Source: Asterias rubens (lineage: Eukaryota > Echinodermata > Asteroidea > Forcipulatida > Asteriidae). From it: a stretch of 64,000 nucleotides of DNA. Within the stretch, counting starts at the first letter, position 1. The number at the start of each line of letters is the position of its first letter. Both the position numbers and the translations under genes were made by a program. Where the stretch lies: positions 19,739,195 to 19,803,194 of the forward strand of contig NC_047068.1 in NCBI RefSeq assembly GCF_902459465.1, in the 5' to 3' direction. The notes under the pieces were generated by a model that did not search any database, had not been told where the DNA came from, and was given only the letters and a program-made list of their open reading frames with translations. Positions 46,114-58,868 of the stretch are shown here, piece by piece.

Positions 46114-47501
46114 GATATACAACCTGGGAAGCGGCAGCCAGGTAATCAGAAATCTCAGACTTTTATCTGAATTCAGACTTTGTAAAAGTTAGCCTCGTGA
46201 AGAAAATCAGTCATTATTTTGTATGAAGAAGTCCTGCTGTTTCATCAGTGCTGTGGACAAGTGTTCCTAAAAGCCAGTGCTTTTACAGTGCAATCAAAAC
46301 TCCAGGGGCTACTGGGTGCAAATGCCACCATTTCGTCATAATTTGGATCCTAGTTTTATACTTTTTTTTTCAGGTATGACTCTCACCCATTGTTTCAGTA
46401 AAATAACAACGATTTGTTACCCTTATGGTACGTTAGGCTCTTCCTTAATCTACTTCCATTTTAAACCAATTTTGATCAAGTTTTCTGTAAAGAATCAATG
46501 TTGTGTATACTGCACAGAATTTTGTGTGAAATTTAATATAAAAGAAAATAATCTTTACTTACATGTATTTTAAATAATTGTTTTTGTATAACGGCTTATA
46601 GGAGTGAGTTTAGAAATAAATTAATTTTGTTGTTGTCTTTGGAAATTAAGGTATAAATGCCTTAGTGAAGATTTATTTCAATAAATTTATAACATGACAC
46701 CATACCACCAACTGTTGAGAAATGAAGCATCTCAATTCACAACAATAAGGATTGTTTGTTTTAATAAACCTTTAAATTTGAGGTCTCTGTAGTAGAAGAA
46801 CACCACCCCCCCCCTCCCTCACCCCGCGAAACACTTTGTTAACTTCAAGCCCTGCCATTTCCACACACTGAAAATGAGGACTGTGAGTAGCCATGGTGTT
46901 TGCTTAAACCTACTCCCAATGGGGGGTCGGCCAATTCCCGGGACATAGCTGGGGGTTTGCCTGGGTTACCACCTCTAGGCTGAAAAGGTTAATCAAATTT
47001 TTCCGAGTGAATTATTTGACAAAATTCATAAGATGAAGCCGACATACATATGTTCATGTTTGACACATAATCTCATGCTTGTGTTTTTGTGTATGTGTAT
47101 GCAAGTTCATTAAGTATAATCTCATTTGCATAAATCCCTGAATCCCACCACAGCCCTCAAGACGGTAGTGGCACTATGTTTATAAGATTTTCCATAATTG
47201 TATCTTGACTAAAGATGTGAAAAGGCTCCCCAACTGTACATGGTTAATAATTATGGGTGCACCAACTAGACGTTTAAAAATGGCTGCACCAACTACACAT
47301 TCCGAAATGGCTGCACCAATTCCACGTTCAAAAATGGCAATTCCACATCGGGACACAACATGGAAAATCTTATCAACATTAATTTGAAGACAAAAAGCTC
47401 GCTAACCCCTCCTCACACCTTGAAAAGTTACCAAAAAAATAATGAAACAGCGTGTTCTTAATTATTTTATTTTGGACATAGTTCTAGATTTTCTTGTGGG
47501 T

Positions 47502-47646
47502 GCGTTCGTTTAGCTTCCCTGGGTCAACCCCGGCGTGTGGTGTTTTTTTTTCCCAGGACGAACGTGGGTAATTATCTGCACACGTTCGTCCTGAAAAAAA
47601 GAAAATGCCACGCACCGGGGTCGACCCGGGGAAGCTAAACGAACGC
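47502..47646. mobile_element. 145-bp fold-back element
   Basis: GCGTTCGTTTAGCTTCCCTG and GGGGAAGCTAAACGAACGC are inverted ends. The inner pair around CCCAGGACGAACGTG / CACGTTCGTCCTG makes a second stem. Confidence 0.8.
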
Positions 47647-47732
47647 ATCCTGTATAACCAGCGGCAAAAATACCAACAGGCTACCAGTGCAATGCAAACT
47701 GTGTACTACAACGCATGCCGGGTACCAGGTTG

Positions 47733-47768
47733 CCGCCGCCATATTGCAAAAAACAATTACCACGTGAA
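47733..47768 (+). promoter_or_regulatory. Putative YY1 site and E-box
   Basis: GCCGCCATATTG near 47735 matches the YY1 core-promoter motif (reverse of AANATGGCGGC). CACGTG lies ~25 bp downstream at 47761. Together they mark a possible promoter for a plus-strand transcript. Motifs only. Confidence 0.3.
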
Positions 47769-48828
47769 CTAAAGACCTTGTTTTTCCCGTTGGACAATTT
47801 CTTTCCCCGTTTTTCCTGTATTTACGGACGACTTCATGGCTTGAGTTTTCACAAATTAACAGGGTGAGTTGGTACCATGGTGGTATCTGTGTGGACAATT
47901 TAATTATTCTGTTGAAAACCTGCGTTTGGGAACTTAGTCTGGTTTGTGATTTTCACGACGGCGCAAAATTTAAATCGCATGTTTGGACCGTAACCATGGA
48001 GGTAGCTACATGTAGTTCCACCTCCTTGTTTGGACGACCTAGTGGAACTGGAATGAAATGCTCACTTTACTGTGCGCATGGTGGGGATAATTTTATATAT
48101 TTTTTTAGAAACTGAAAACATTCATTTGTAAGTTCCGACACCCCTAAGCCTATGTTCCGACAAGTTATTTTTGCACATTAGGGCCTACTCTGATTTTTAT
48201 TAGCAATAATAAAAACATAACCTGTATTGGTTTTACCGGTTTCCCGACGAATATCGTCAAGAAATATAAAGTTTGAACATTCGTAAAGTGAATTTCTACT
48301 TTTTAATAAGAGGGAGTCAAATTAATATCGTTCAATCATTGAAATTGTTGCTTGTTTAATTAGGCATGTATTTCATTTTTTGTGTGATTATAAACACGAG
48401 TAATCATGGTTATTGCTCCCCGAGTAAGCTGGCAATAATTATACTTGGCAATTGTTCTTTGATTGGATGCATGTCCGTGTTGATTACATTTCATGAGCCT
48501 TCAGTTTCTAAAAATTCAAACTTTCCCCTGCGAGTCGCTAATGCGCCGATATGTCATTTCTTTCAAATTATTTGCCCCTCAAACAAAAATAACAAAGTTA
48601 ACAATTAATCAGCCGTCAGCCCTTTTTTTGTTGTTGAACTATTTGAGTTCTATAGAAGAATAAAACTTTTTATATAAATTCAAGTCTTCTGAGGGACGAC
48701 ATAAAGATAGGTTTATCAGTGCGTTTATGGATTAAATTGCTGGGAGGTGTATTTTATTAACTTGCACCGTTTTTGCTTTTAAAGGCCAACACCAAAATGT
48801 CGGTGCAGATTGTCAGAACATAGGGGCG

Positions 48829-48856
48829 CCGACCCCCCCCCCCCCCCCCCCCCCCG
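48829..48856. repeat. Poly-C run
   Basis: An uninterrupted run of about 27 C, the longest homopolymer in the window. Prone to length error in assembly. Confidence 0.9.
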
Positions 48857-49008
48857 TTGAATTACTCCATGTTCAAATTACAAGAAAACATTATTGGTTT
48901 ATTCTGCTTTAATTAAATATTTGTGATTTTGTGTTTGGTAAAGAAAAACATGTCTTGAAAGGAAAAACATGTCTTGAAAGGTAATGTTTGATAAAATCTG
49001 TCGCTGTT

Positions 49009-49290
49009 AAAGTGAAGGTACACGTTTGGTAATTACTAAAAACAAATATGAACTTAAAAACTAATCTCTCACTAAAATAATAAAAGACTCTAGCTAGAAG
49101 TCTTTTATCCCTATCTGAAAGCACACAAATTCGTTCACTAGGTGTTTTTCGATCATCATTTTCTCCCAACTCCGATGACCAATATTGAGCTAAAATTTTC
49201 CCAGGTTTGTTATTTTATGCATTTGTTGAGATACACCAAGTGAGAGCACTGGTCTTTGACAACTACCAATAGTGTACCTTCCCTTGAAGT
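49009..49290. repeat. Diverged family C-like repeat
   Basis: AAGTGAAGGTACACGTTTGG to CCAATAGTGTACCTTCCCTT are inverted ends. The interior shares TTGTTATTTTATGCAT and TTGAGATACACCAAGTGAGA with family C. Confidence 0.6.
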
Positions 49291-50654
49291 TTCCGATTTT
49301 TGTTTCATTGTACATGAGTATAACTCAGACATTGCTTTCTTTTTGTTGTTGTTTTTTCTGTTGATCAATTTGTAAATGAGTGTAACATTAAATTAAACTC
49401 AATCATAGTGTTAGACTGTTCAGTGAGTGGTTAATTTTTTTCCCACAATTTTTTTCTCCTTGTTCGACCCAAAATTTAAATTTTAAATTTACCCAGAAAA
49501 AATGTCCTTGCAGGGTTAAACAAAAATACTTCGTTTTTCTAGTATGCACCTTGCCGGAAAAAAAACATCAACAACAGCACGGGGTTGGCTAAACAATTCA
49601 GTTCAAACTGAACCTAAAAACCATCATTATAGTCTCGAAGATTCTAAATCAGGCAAACCAGTGCGATCAGTTGCTGGATGTGATTTAGGTCTTAACCCTC
49701 ATTATCAAAACTCATGGTCAAACTTGCATGCTTAAATTTATGCATATTGTTTTAAATAACTGTCAATTTACCATCCTTTTAAAATTACAATACAGGATTG
49801 TCCTTGCTGGTGGAGAAAATGTTCTGTCCTGCAGAAGTATGCGAGTGTGATGCCAAGTAAACACCTGATCAACTCCTGCCCTGTATTCAGCTCTTCCTGT
49901 AAACACCAATGCTGTACAGACCTGGACGATGACACCATCAAATGGCTGTGAGAATACCATCCTACCAATCTCACTTTGATCCCAAGGTACTTTCTATACC
50001 TTTAATGACCATACCAGGATTGCTAATCACCAAGAAGCAACGTTTATTTATGTCATTCTAGAAGCTCACTGATTAATTCCTCCAGAGATTTTCTTATCAA
50101 AATTGAGAAACTAGCATTTGAAGACTTCGAAATTCACTGCTGTAGGCCTACTACATTTTTGTATACGAACACAAAAACTGAGAAAATAATATAAACTATC
50201 CTTAGTTGATTTAGAGCTGACAAAGTTAATGATAATTTGGCAGTTTGTTTGTATGCGTTGTTATTTAGGAGGTGCAGAATGAGTGTACTCTTTCAATAAA
50301 AATGTCTACTTGAAAACACAGAGTTTTTATTTTTCAGATGGCTGCCACGGATATCCACATGTCTGGCAAGGTGAAGTAGACGAACCATCCATACTGTTGA
50401 GATGTCCTACTGGGATGGAAATGACCACAAGCGTCATTAGACAGGGATCTGGACTACTTCATGGAGTCCAGACATTCACAATGAGTGCCTTCGAATCTGT
50501 TGTTTGACTGAGATATCCTTTTGATATACAGTCATTACAGGTAAGACAATCTCCTGAATAAAGTCACTTGAGTGGATAAACGGGATTGTTCAATAGTTGT
50601 TATGTGGCGCCGGGATAAAGAACATTAATATTAGTGTAATATACACCTATGTGT

Positions 50655-52210
50655 GCAAGGCTATGGTTTTATCAAATGTTGCCTGAAAATGTGGCTTTAT
50701 CAAATTTTGCCTGAAAATGTGGCTTTATCAAATTTTGTCTGAAAATTTGTGCTTCATGGTTTTATTAATTTTTGCCTGAAAATGTGGCTTTATCAAATTT
50801 TGCTTTAAAATGTGTGACTTTGCCTAAGATTTGGTTTTATTAAATTTTGCCTGCAAAATGCGTGCAAGGTCATGGCCTTAAGGTTTTATCAAATTTTGCC
50901 TAAAAATGTGGCTTTATCAAATTTTGCCTGAAAATGTGTGCAACGCTATCTATTTATAGCCTTATGGTTTTATCAAATTTTGCCTAAAAAAGTTGCTTTA
51001 TTTAATTTTTCCTGAAAGTGTGTGCAAGGCCTTATGGGTTTATGGATTTATCAAATTTTGAAAAAAAAATTGTGCAATGCTTTTAAATGTGTGCAACGCC
51101 TTATGGTTTTACCAAGTTTTGCCTTAAAATGTGGCTTTATCGAATTTTGCCTGAAAATGTGTGCAAGCCTTAATGTTTTATCACATATTTTTTGTTTGAA
51201 ATGTGTGAAAGGTCATAGCCTTATGGCTTTATCAAATTTGCATAAAAATGTATGCAAGCCTTATGACTTTGTCAAATTTTGCCTAAAAATATGGCTTTAT
51301 CAAATTTTGCATGAAAATGTATGGTTTTATCAAATTTTGCTTGAAAGTGTGCAAGACTGTAGGCTTATGGTTTTATGAAATTTTGCCGAAAAATGTGGCT
51401 TTATCAAATTTTGCATGAAAACGTGTGCAAGGACACTACGGTTTTATCAAAGTTTGCTTGAAAATGATAACATTTTGCCTAAAGATGGGGCTTCATGGTT
51501 TTATCAAATTTTGCCTAAAAATGTGGCTTTGTCATGTTTTGCCTAAAAATGTGCATGGTTTTATCAAATTTTGCTTGAAAATGTGGCTTTATCAAATTTT
51601 GCTTGAAAATGTTTGCTGGTTTTATCAAATTTTGCCTAAAAGTGTGGTTTTATCAAATTTTGCTGGAAAATGTTTGCAAGGATTATGCTGGTAAAAAAAA
51701 AATTGCCTACAAATGTGGCTTTATCAAATTTTACTTGAAAATGCCAGTGAAAATTTTGCCTAAAAAATGTGGCTTTATCAAATTTTGCATGAAAATGTGT
51801 GCCTTGGGGTTTTATCAAATGTGTGCCTTAGGGTTTTATCAAATTTTGCCTAAAAATGTGGTTTTATCAAATTTTTCTTCAAAATGTGGCTTTATCAAAT
51901 TTTGTTAGAAAATGTGTGCAAGACTATAGCCTTACGGTTTTATCAAATTTTGCCTACAAAATATGGCTTAATCAAATTTTGCATGAAAATATATGCAAGG
52001 CTATAATCCTCCTGGTTTTATCAAATTTTGCCTTAAAATGTGGCTTTATCAAATTTTGCCTGAAAATGTGTGCAAGGTCTTATGGTTTTGTCAAATTTTG
52101 CTTAAAAATGTGGCTTTATTAAATTTTGCCTAAAAATGTGTGCAAGGTTATAGCATCATGGTTTGATCAAATTTTGCCTAAAAATATGGCATTATTCAAT
52201 TATGCCTAAA
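50655..52210. repeat. AT-rich satellite, block 1 (~28-bp unit)
   Basis: Irregular tandem copies of a unit close to TGGCTTTATCAAATTTTGCC plus TGAAAATG, with longer spacers (GTGTGCAAGGC...CTTATGG). About 50 diverged units. ORFs in it reading YQILLENV or FIKFCLKM are repeat products. Confidence 0.85.
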
Positions 52211-52384
52211 AAGGGTATCTAGCTGTTTTACTGATGGATAATGTGTGTAACAAATCTAAATGTTGTAAATTGTGAAACATTTTTGTGTTGCAGTCAGGCT
52301 TCAGGATCTCCATTGCAACTACCCGTCATCAAGTAGATGTCCAAGAACAGCCTCTGATACAGGAGCTTCACTCTCAAGTAAAAG

Positions 52385-53335
52385 GTAAATACCCAGAAAC
52401 AGACTTTTAATATTAACCCCGGTCCATTGAGATCTGGAATAGATGACAGAAGTCATGTGGCTCTTGTTTGTACAGAAGTCAACATCAGTTTATGTCTTGT
52501 TTGAATTGACAGGCTCGGTTGTCTTTTTATGTCAAACTTTTTTTGTCAAGTTGCATCAATCAATGTAATACATTTTTAGAGTGATGATTAAGAATTTAAT
52601 ACAAGCGAAAATATCCCTGAATAGATGGTTGAAAGGAGAAGTACAAATTTCCTCACAGAGAACAACATCTACTTTTAACAGAAAAAAAAGAGTAATGGTT
52701 AATCAGGTAAATGTTGATCACTTATCACACTAAAACAAAACCCTGATATCACTGGGGAGGAGGTCATAGAGACCTCTGCAAGAGATTTGACACATAATAG
52801 TTTTTCTGCAATTGCATATAAACTTTTCACTTAATCTTTCCTTGCTAGTAGTTCCTACAATCAATTATGGACGGAGGATATCAACCCTACTGACATCTTG
52901 AAAGGCTGCAGGGTACAAAGGAAAGCAACACGTATACAACAAATCAGTACCATCAACACATCCTAGCATTTCATCTGTGTATCAACCCAGCAATTTGTTG
53001 TCATCAATAGTAAGAAATTTATTGTAGGCATTATCTTAGTTTTTCTAATTGGTGTTAAGTGGGCTGTTATGCAATACTGTGAAGTTAAGACGTAGAATAG
53101 ACACATTGTATACCTATTTTGGGCCGACATTACTAGATAGGGGTTACTTTTTATACGCCTGAACAAGTAGAACACCACAGTCATGAAAAACATTGAATTT
53201 TTCATTTGAATCTGAGGTGATTCATCAATAGTAATAACTAAATAGACCCATAATCTTGTAACTAAGAGCACCATTGCAAATAACAAGCACATACGCGTTT
53301 GTTTGCGCTAACTTGGTGGTGCGACAACTTCAAAA
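52385..53335. other. Non-repetitive stretch between satellite blocks
   Basis: AT-rich unique-looking sequence. No recognisable domain in its ORFs (longest 52963-53292, minus strand) and no clear element. Confidence 0.45.
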
Positions 53336-53645
53336 ATTAAAGGGACCTGGACACTTGCACGTGGCAGGTGGGGTCCTACTTCCGGCTCGGGCCACTGGGT
53401 GGTTGATCTTAAAGGTGCATTCGGGCTCCTTTCCTTAGGAGGGCCAGTGTTATCACAAATGGTTGACCAACGGAAGTAGTCCCTAGTCTTTTCGGCTAGC
53501 GGACCGCCTTAGTAAGGTAGGGGACTGCCCTGGGTAACCCTGGGGCGGCGGACCGGACCCGCTCGGGAGGGCGGTGCAAAGGCCCCGATGATCTGGAAAA
53601 GCGCGTGGGGCCGGTATCCTGGGACCTGCACGATTGGTAGCCCTG
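53336..53645. other. GC-rich structured island
   Basis: About 310 bp much richer in GC than its surroundings. Complementary segments CCTACTTCCG (53373) and CGGAAGTAG (53475), and GGGCTCC/GGAGGGCC around 53428-53445, could form stems. No ORF, tRNA, 5S, U-snRNA, 7SL or telomerase template was recognised. Could be a structured ncRNA gene, a SINE or a transposon fragment. Confidence 0.35.
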
Positions 53646-53865
53646 CTAATTGAACAAACCTTACCAGGATGAATAGGTCAAATTTGAAACTAAAATTTGT
53701 TGCTTGCGATGGTGCACTTAATTACAAGATTATGTGTCGGTTTAGATATTACTATTGATTAATCACCTCAGATTCTAGTGGAAAAATGTTAATGTTTTGC
53801 TTAACTGTTATGTTTTACTTTATCAGTTGTATATATAAAAAACCTCGATCTGGAATTTTTTCCCA

Positions 53866-55172
53866 AAATGTGGCTGTATCAAATTTTGCCTAGAAATGTG
53901 GCTTTATCAATATTTTGCTTGAAAATGTGTGCAATAGCCTTATGGTTTTATCAAATTTTGCATAAAAATGTGGCTTTATCAAGTTAGGCCTGAAATTGTG
54001 TGCACGGCCTTAAATGGTTTTATCACATTTTTTTACAATAAATGTGGTTTTATCAAATTTTGCCTAAAAATGTGGCTTTATCAAATTAGGCCTGAAATTG
54101 TGTGCAAGGCCTTATAGTTTTAACAAATTATTTGTACAATAATGCGGTTTTATAAAATTTTGTTTGAAAATGTGTGCACAGTTGGTTTTTATCAACTTTG
54201 CTTGAAAATGTGTGCAATAGCCTTATGGTTTTAACAAATTCTGCCTGAAAATGTGTGCAAGGCCATAGCATTATGGTTTTATCAAATTTTGAGGATTTAT
54301 CAAATTTTGCCCGAAAATGACGCTTGATCAAGTTTTGCATGAAAATGTGTGCAAGACATGGTTTTAGCAAATTTTGCCTCAAAATGTGGCTTTATCAAAT
54401 TTTGCAAAAAAATGGGGCTTCATCAAATTTTGCTTGAAAATGTTTGCAAGGTTTTATCAAACTATGCCTAAAAATGTAGCTTTTTCAAATTTTGCATGAA
54501 AATGTGGTTTTATCAAATTATGGGTTTATGCCATGGTTTAATCAAATTTTGCATAAGAATGTGGCTTCATCAAATTTTGCATGAAAATGTGCGCAAGACT
54601 ATTCCCTCATGGGTTTATAAAATTTTGCCTAAAAATGTGGTTTTAACAACTTATGCCTAAAAATGTGGCTTCATCAAATTTTGCTTGAAAATGTGCGTAA
54701 GGCAATTTCCCTTATGGTTTTATCAAATTATGCCTAAAAATGTAACTTTATCAAATTCTGCATGAAAATGTATGCAAGACTATTTATTCCCTTATGGGTT
54801 TATAAAATTTTGCCTAAAAATGTGGTTTTAACAACTTATGCCTAAAAATGTGGCTTCATCAAATTTTGCTTGAAAATGTTTGCAAGACTATTCCCTTATG
54901 GTTTATCAAATTCTGCTTAAAAATGTGGTTTTATCAAATTTTGCTTGAAAATGTTTGCAAGGCAATTTCCCTTGTGGTCGTTATCAAATTTTGCCTAAAA
55001 ATGGGGCTTTATCAAATTTGGCATGAAAATGTGTACAAGGCTATAATAGCTTGATAATGAATTTGCTTGATGTTTGCAAGGCTATAGCCTTATGGTTTCA
55101 TAAAATTGTGCTTTAAAATGTGTGCAAGACTATAGTCTTATGGTTTTATCAAATTTTGTTTGAAAATGTTTA
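53866..55172. repeat. AT-rich satellite, block 2 (~28-bp unit)
   Basis: Same unit family as 50655-52210 (TGGCTTTATCAAATTTTGC, GAAAATGTGTGCAAGGC), about 45 diverged units. Same orientation as block 1. Confidence 0.85.
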
Positions 55173-55424
55173 CCATATTGGTTTTGTGTGTACGAAAATA
55201 AAGGCTAATTTTTAAGGGTGAATCAATTCAAGTTTTGATTGCCCTAAAGTCGAAGACTAATATCTCATTATTACTTGAGTCGTCTACTTGACCGTCATAT
55301 TTGAACACAGTGCAGCAATGGGTGTGTATTATTTTTAGACCTAATTTCATATGCGCAAAAAAACTTGGCTAAAAGCGACTTAATACATACCCAATTGCAT
55401 TGTATTTAAACATGGTGGCCTGAG

Positions 55425-55521
55425 GGTCCATCTTAACCCGATGGAACCCACCCCCACACTGTAGGGGGCTTACATTGGTCCTTATAGTGTGGGGGTGGGT
55501 TCCATCGAGATAAGATGGACC
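55425..55521. repeat. 97-bp palindrome
   Basis: GGTCCATCTTAACCCGATGG and CCATCGAGATAAGATGGACC form arms. ACCCACCCCCACAC and its complement extend them to a ~25-nt loop. A G run follows at 55538. Confidence 0.8.
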
Positions 55522-55624
55522 TTCCGTATTTGAATTAGAGGGGGGGGGGGGAATGATGCAAATAAAACACAAGTTACAAGGAGAGTTCTGTTCATTTTTT
55601 TATTGAAAATTTTGGCCAAAAAAA

Positions 55625-55770
55625 AAGCAGAGTCGTGCAAACACCTGTGCCTGTCGGTGGACCCCCTCGGCCACCTGGAACTTGTGATGATCTTGAGGTC
55701 CAAAGTGCAATGGTTGATATGTTCTCTGTTCAGTGAAGTTCAATTAGATGCACTACTAGTGGTTTGTAAC
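55625..55770 (+). repeat. Left member of an inverted pair flanking the minisatellite
   Basis: Contains GCAAACACCTGTGCCTGT, GGTGGACCCCCTCGG and GTTCTCTGTTCAGTGAAGTT. Each block recurs inverted at 59325-59475. One frame reads VVQTPVPVGGPPRPPGT in this copy and VVQTPVPVGGPPRLPGT in the other, so it may be an old exon fragment. Confidence 0.65.
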
Positions 55771-56309
55771 AACGATGTACTGTCTTACAAATCGAACGAG
55801 CTAGACGCAATTTAGCGCTTGGTTTTAGACGCAGAAGTGCTAAGCAGAAGGTAGTTGTTGCTTGCTTAAATGAAATGGTGCCCTCAAGAGTGCTTAGGAT
55901 TTCACCGATTGTGGTTTCGCAACCAAGCCGCACTGGTGGTACCAAGAGTTGTCGCACTTGTTCCAATGGAATCTTAACTCAACAGATGATGACAACTTCT
56001 ATCCAGATGATGATGTGCTGGTCGGAGAAACAAGTTCTGTAATGGGCAGTAATTTTGTATACCAATTGTGTGTAACGCAATTCGTCAAAATTCTTTGCGT
56101 ACAAATGTTTTCTCACTGCATGTTTGCTAATAACTGATACTGGAGATGACATTGGATCGATATTAAGTCTACCATCCTTAACAAAAACGGAAATTGACCA
56201 AATATTCCAACAGGTCTATAATTGATTGTGATATATTCACCACCCAAAGACAGTTTGGGTCGTCATAACATGTCTTGTTGTAGAGAACACCAACATTAGG
56301 GCATAGTTA

Positions 56310-58868
56310 TTTCAAAACACATGTGAAAGTGCAGAGAATATGCAACAACTTGGGAAGAATGGGTAATTCAAAACACATGTGGAAGTGTAGAGAATACGCA
56401 ACACCAGGGGAAGTAAGGGTAATTCAACACACACGTGAGTGTAGAGAATACGCAACACCAGGGGAAGTATGGGTAATTCAAAACACAAGCGAAAGTGCAG
56501 AGAACACGTAACATCAGGGGAAGTATGGGTAATTCAAAACACAAGCGAAAGTGCAGAGAATACGTAACATCAGGGGAAGTATGGGTAATTCAAAACACAA
56601 GCGAAAGTGCAGAGAATAAGCAACAACTGGGGAAGTATGGGCAATTCAAAACACATGTGAGAGTGTAGAGAATACGTAACATCAGGGGAAGTATGGGTAA
56701 TTCAAAACACAAGCGAAAGTGCAGAGAATACGTAACATCAGGGGAAGTATGGGTAATTCAAAACACAAGCGAAAGTGCAGAGAATACGTAACATCAGGGG
56801 AAGTATGGGTAATTCAAAACACAGGCGAAAGTGTAGAGAATACGCAACACAAGGAGAAGTATGGGTAATTCAAAACACATGTGAGAGTGTAGAGAATACG
56901 TAACACCAGGGGAAGTATGGGTAATTCAAAACACAAGCGAAAGTGCAGAGAATAATTATGTAACATCAGGGGCAGTATGGGTAATTCAAAACACAAGCGA
57001 AAGTGTAGAAAATACGCAACACCAGGGGAAGTATGGGTAATTCAAAACACAAGCGAAAGTGCAGAGAATAAGCAACAACTGGGGAAGTATGGGCAATTCA
57101 AAACACATGTGAGAGTGTAGAGAATACGTAACATCAGGGGAAGTATGGGTAATTCAAAACACAGGCGAAAGTGTAGAGAATACGCAACACAAGGGGAAGT
57201 ATGGGTAATTCAAAACACAAGCAAAAGTGCAGAGAATAAGCAACAACAGGGGAAGTATGGGTAATTCAATACACAGGTAAAAGTGTAAAGAATACGCAAC
57301 ATCAGGGGCAGTATGGGTAATTCAATACACAGGTAAAAGTGTAAAGAATACGCAAGACCAGGGGAAGTATGGGTAATTCAATACACAGGTAAAAGTGAAG
57401 AGAATACGCAACACCAGGGGAAGTATGGGTAATTCAAAACACAAGTGAATGTGTAGAGAATACGCAACACCAGGGGAAGTATGGGTAATTCAAAACACAA
57501 GTGAATGTGTAGAGAATACGCAACACCAGGGGAAGTATGGGTAATTCAAAACACAAGTGAAAGTGTATAGAATATGAAAGACCAGGGGAAGTATGGGTAA
57601 TTCAAAACACATTTGAAAGTATAGAGAATAAGCAAGACCAGGGGAAGTATGGGCAATTCAAAACACATGTGAAAGTGTAGAGAATACACAACATCAGGGG
57701 AAGTATGAGTAATTCAAAACACTTTTGACAAGTGTAGAGAATGCGCAAGACCAGGGGAAGTATGGGTAATTCACCACACAGTTGAAATTGTAGACAATAT
57801 GCACCACCAGGGGCAGTAGTGGCCACTCAAAACACATTTGTAAGTGTTGAGAATACCAATGAGCAGTGGGAGTACGAGTGCTTCAAAACACATGTAAAAA
57901 TTTAGAGATTAGGCAACACCAGTGGGAGTATGGGTAATTCACCACACAGTCTTAAGTGTAGAGAATACGCAACGCCAGGGGAAGTATGGGTAATTCACCA
58001 CACAGTTGAAAGTGTAGAGAATACGCAACACCAGTGGGAGTATGGGTAATTCACCACACAGTTGAAAGTGAAGAGAATACGTAACACAAGGGGAGTATTG
58101 GTAATTCAGAGCACATGTGAAAGTATAGAGAATACGCAAGACCAGGGGAAGTATGGGTAATTCAAAACACAAGTAAAATTGTAGACAATATGCAACACCA
58201 GGGGCAGTATGGGCCACTCAAAACACATTTGTAAGTGTTCTGTTGAGAATACCAATGACCAGTGGGAGTTGAGTACTTCAAAACATATGTAAAAATGTAG
58301 AGAATAGGCAACACCAGTGGAAGTATGGGTAATTCACCACACAGTTGAAAGTGTAGAGAATACGCAACACCAGTGGGAGTATGGGTAATTTACCACACAG
58401 TTAAGAGTGAAGAGAATACGCAACACAAGGGGAGTATTGGTCATTCAAAACACATGTGAAAGTGTACAGAATATTCAACACCAGGGGAAGTATGGGTAAT
58501 TCACCACACAGTTGAAAGTGAAGAGAATACGCAACACAAGGGGAGTATTGGTCATTCAAAACACATGTGAAAGTGTACAGAATATTCAACACCAGGGGAA
58601 GTATTGGTAATTCACCACACAGTTGAAAGTGTAGAGAATACGCAACACCAGGGGAAGTATGGGTAATTCACCACACAGTCAAAAGTGTAGAAAATACGCA
58701 ACACCAGGGGAAGTATGGGTAATTCACCACACAGTTGAAAGTGTAGAGAATACGCGACACCAGTGGGAGTATGAGTAATTCAAACACATGTGAAAGTGTA
58801 GAGAATACGCAACACCAGGGTAAGTATGGTAATTCAAATCACAATGAAAGTGTATAGAATATACAACC
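56310..58868. repeat. 56-bp minisatellite array, about 45 copies
   Basis: Unit approximates GTATGGGTAATTCAAAACAC + AAGCGAAAGTGCAGAGAATA + CGTAACATCAGGGGAA, 56 bp. Variants alternate AAAACACA and ACCACACA, and internal higher-order blocks recur (for example 56480-56640 and 58380-58620). ORFs on the minus strand (FELPILPLVLRILYTF) are repeat products. Confidence 0.95.

Larger units (their letters stand above)
44754..47730. other. ATAD5 3' flank, repeats and no recognised gene
   Basis: Holds the elements listed separately at 44760-46113 and 47502-47646, and a three-fold ATGGCTGCACCAA(C/T)T word near 47245-47340. AATAAA hexamers occur near 46614 and 46679, but none is close to the ATAD5 stop. 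Small ORFs here (for example 46277-46573) lack any recognisable domain. Confidence 0.5.
47770..52384 (+). ncRNA. Possible spliced non-coding transcript
   Basis: Four exon-like segments have good borders: a leader ending 47863 (AACAGG|GTGAGT), then 49796-49986 (TACAATACAG| ... CCCAAG|GTACTT), 50338-50540 (TTTTCAG| ... TTACAG|GTAAGA) and 52294-52384 (TTGTGTTGCAG| ... AAAAG|GTAAAT). Joined frames are broken by stops, so no long protein results; the best open stretch is 56 codons in the third segment. An unrecognised gene or cryptic splice sites are equally possible. Confidence 0.2.

Noticed and set aside
46277..46573. 98-codon plus-strand ORF after ATAD5
   Set aside because: No recognisable domain or splice partner; could be part of a repeat or 3' UTR.
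50655..52122. ORFs reading FIKFCLKMWLYQILLENV-like peptides
   Set aside because: Direct translations of the AT-rich satellite unit; no independent gene signal.
53336..53645. Telomerase RNA
   Set aside because: GTAACCCTG looked like part of a template, but a template for TTAGGG repeats needs about 1.5 repeats of CTAACC and this has less than one.
56814..58592. Minus-strand ORFs rich in LPILPLVLRILYTF
   Set aside because: Translation of the 56-bp minisatellite; hydrophobic look is a by-product of composition.
56310..58868. CRISPR-like array
   Set aside because: Units are contiguous and vary throughout, without constant repeats separated by unique spacers, and the genome is eukaryotic.
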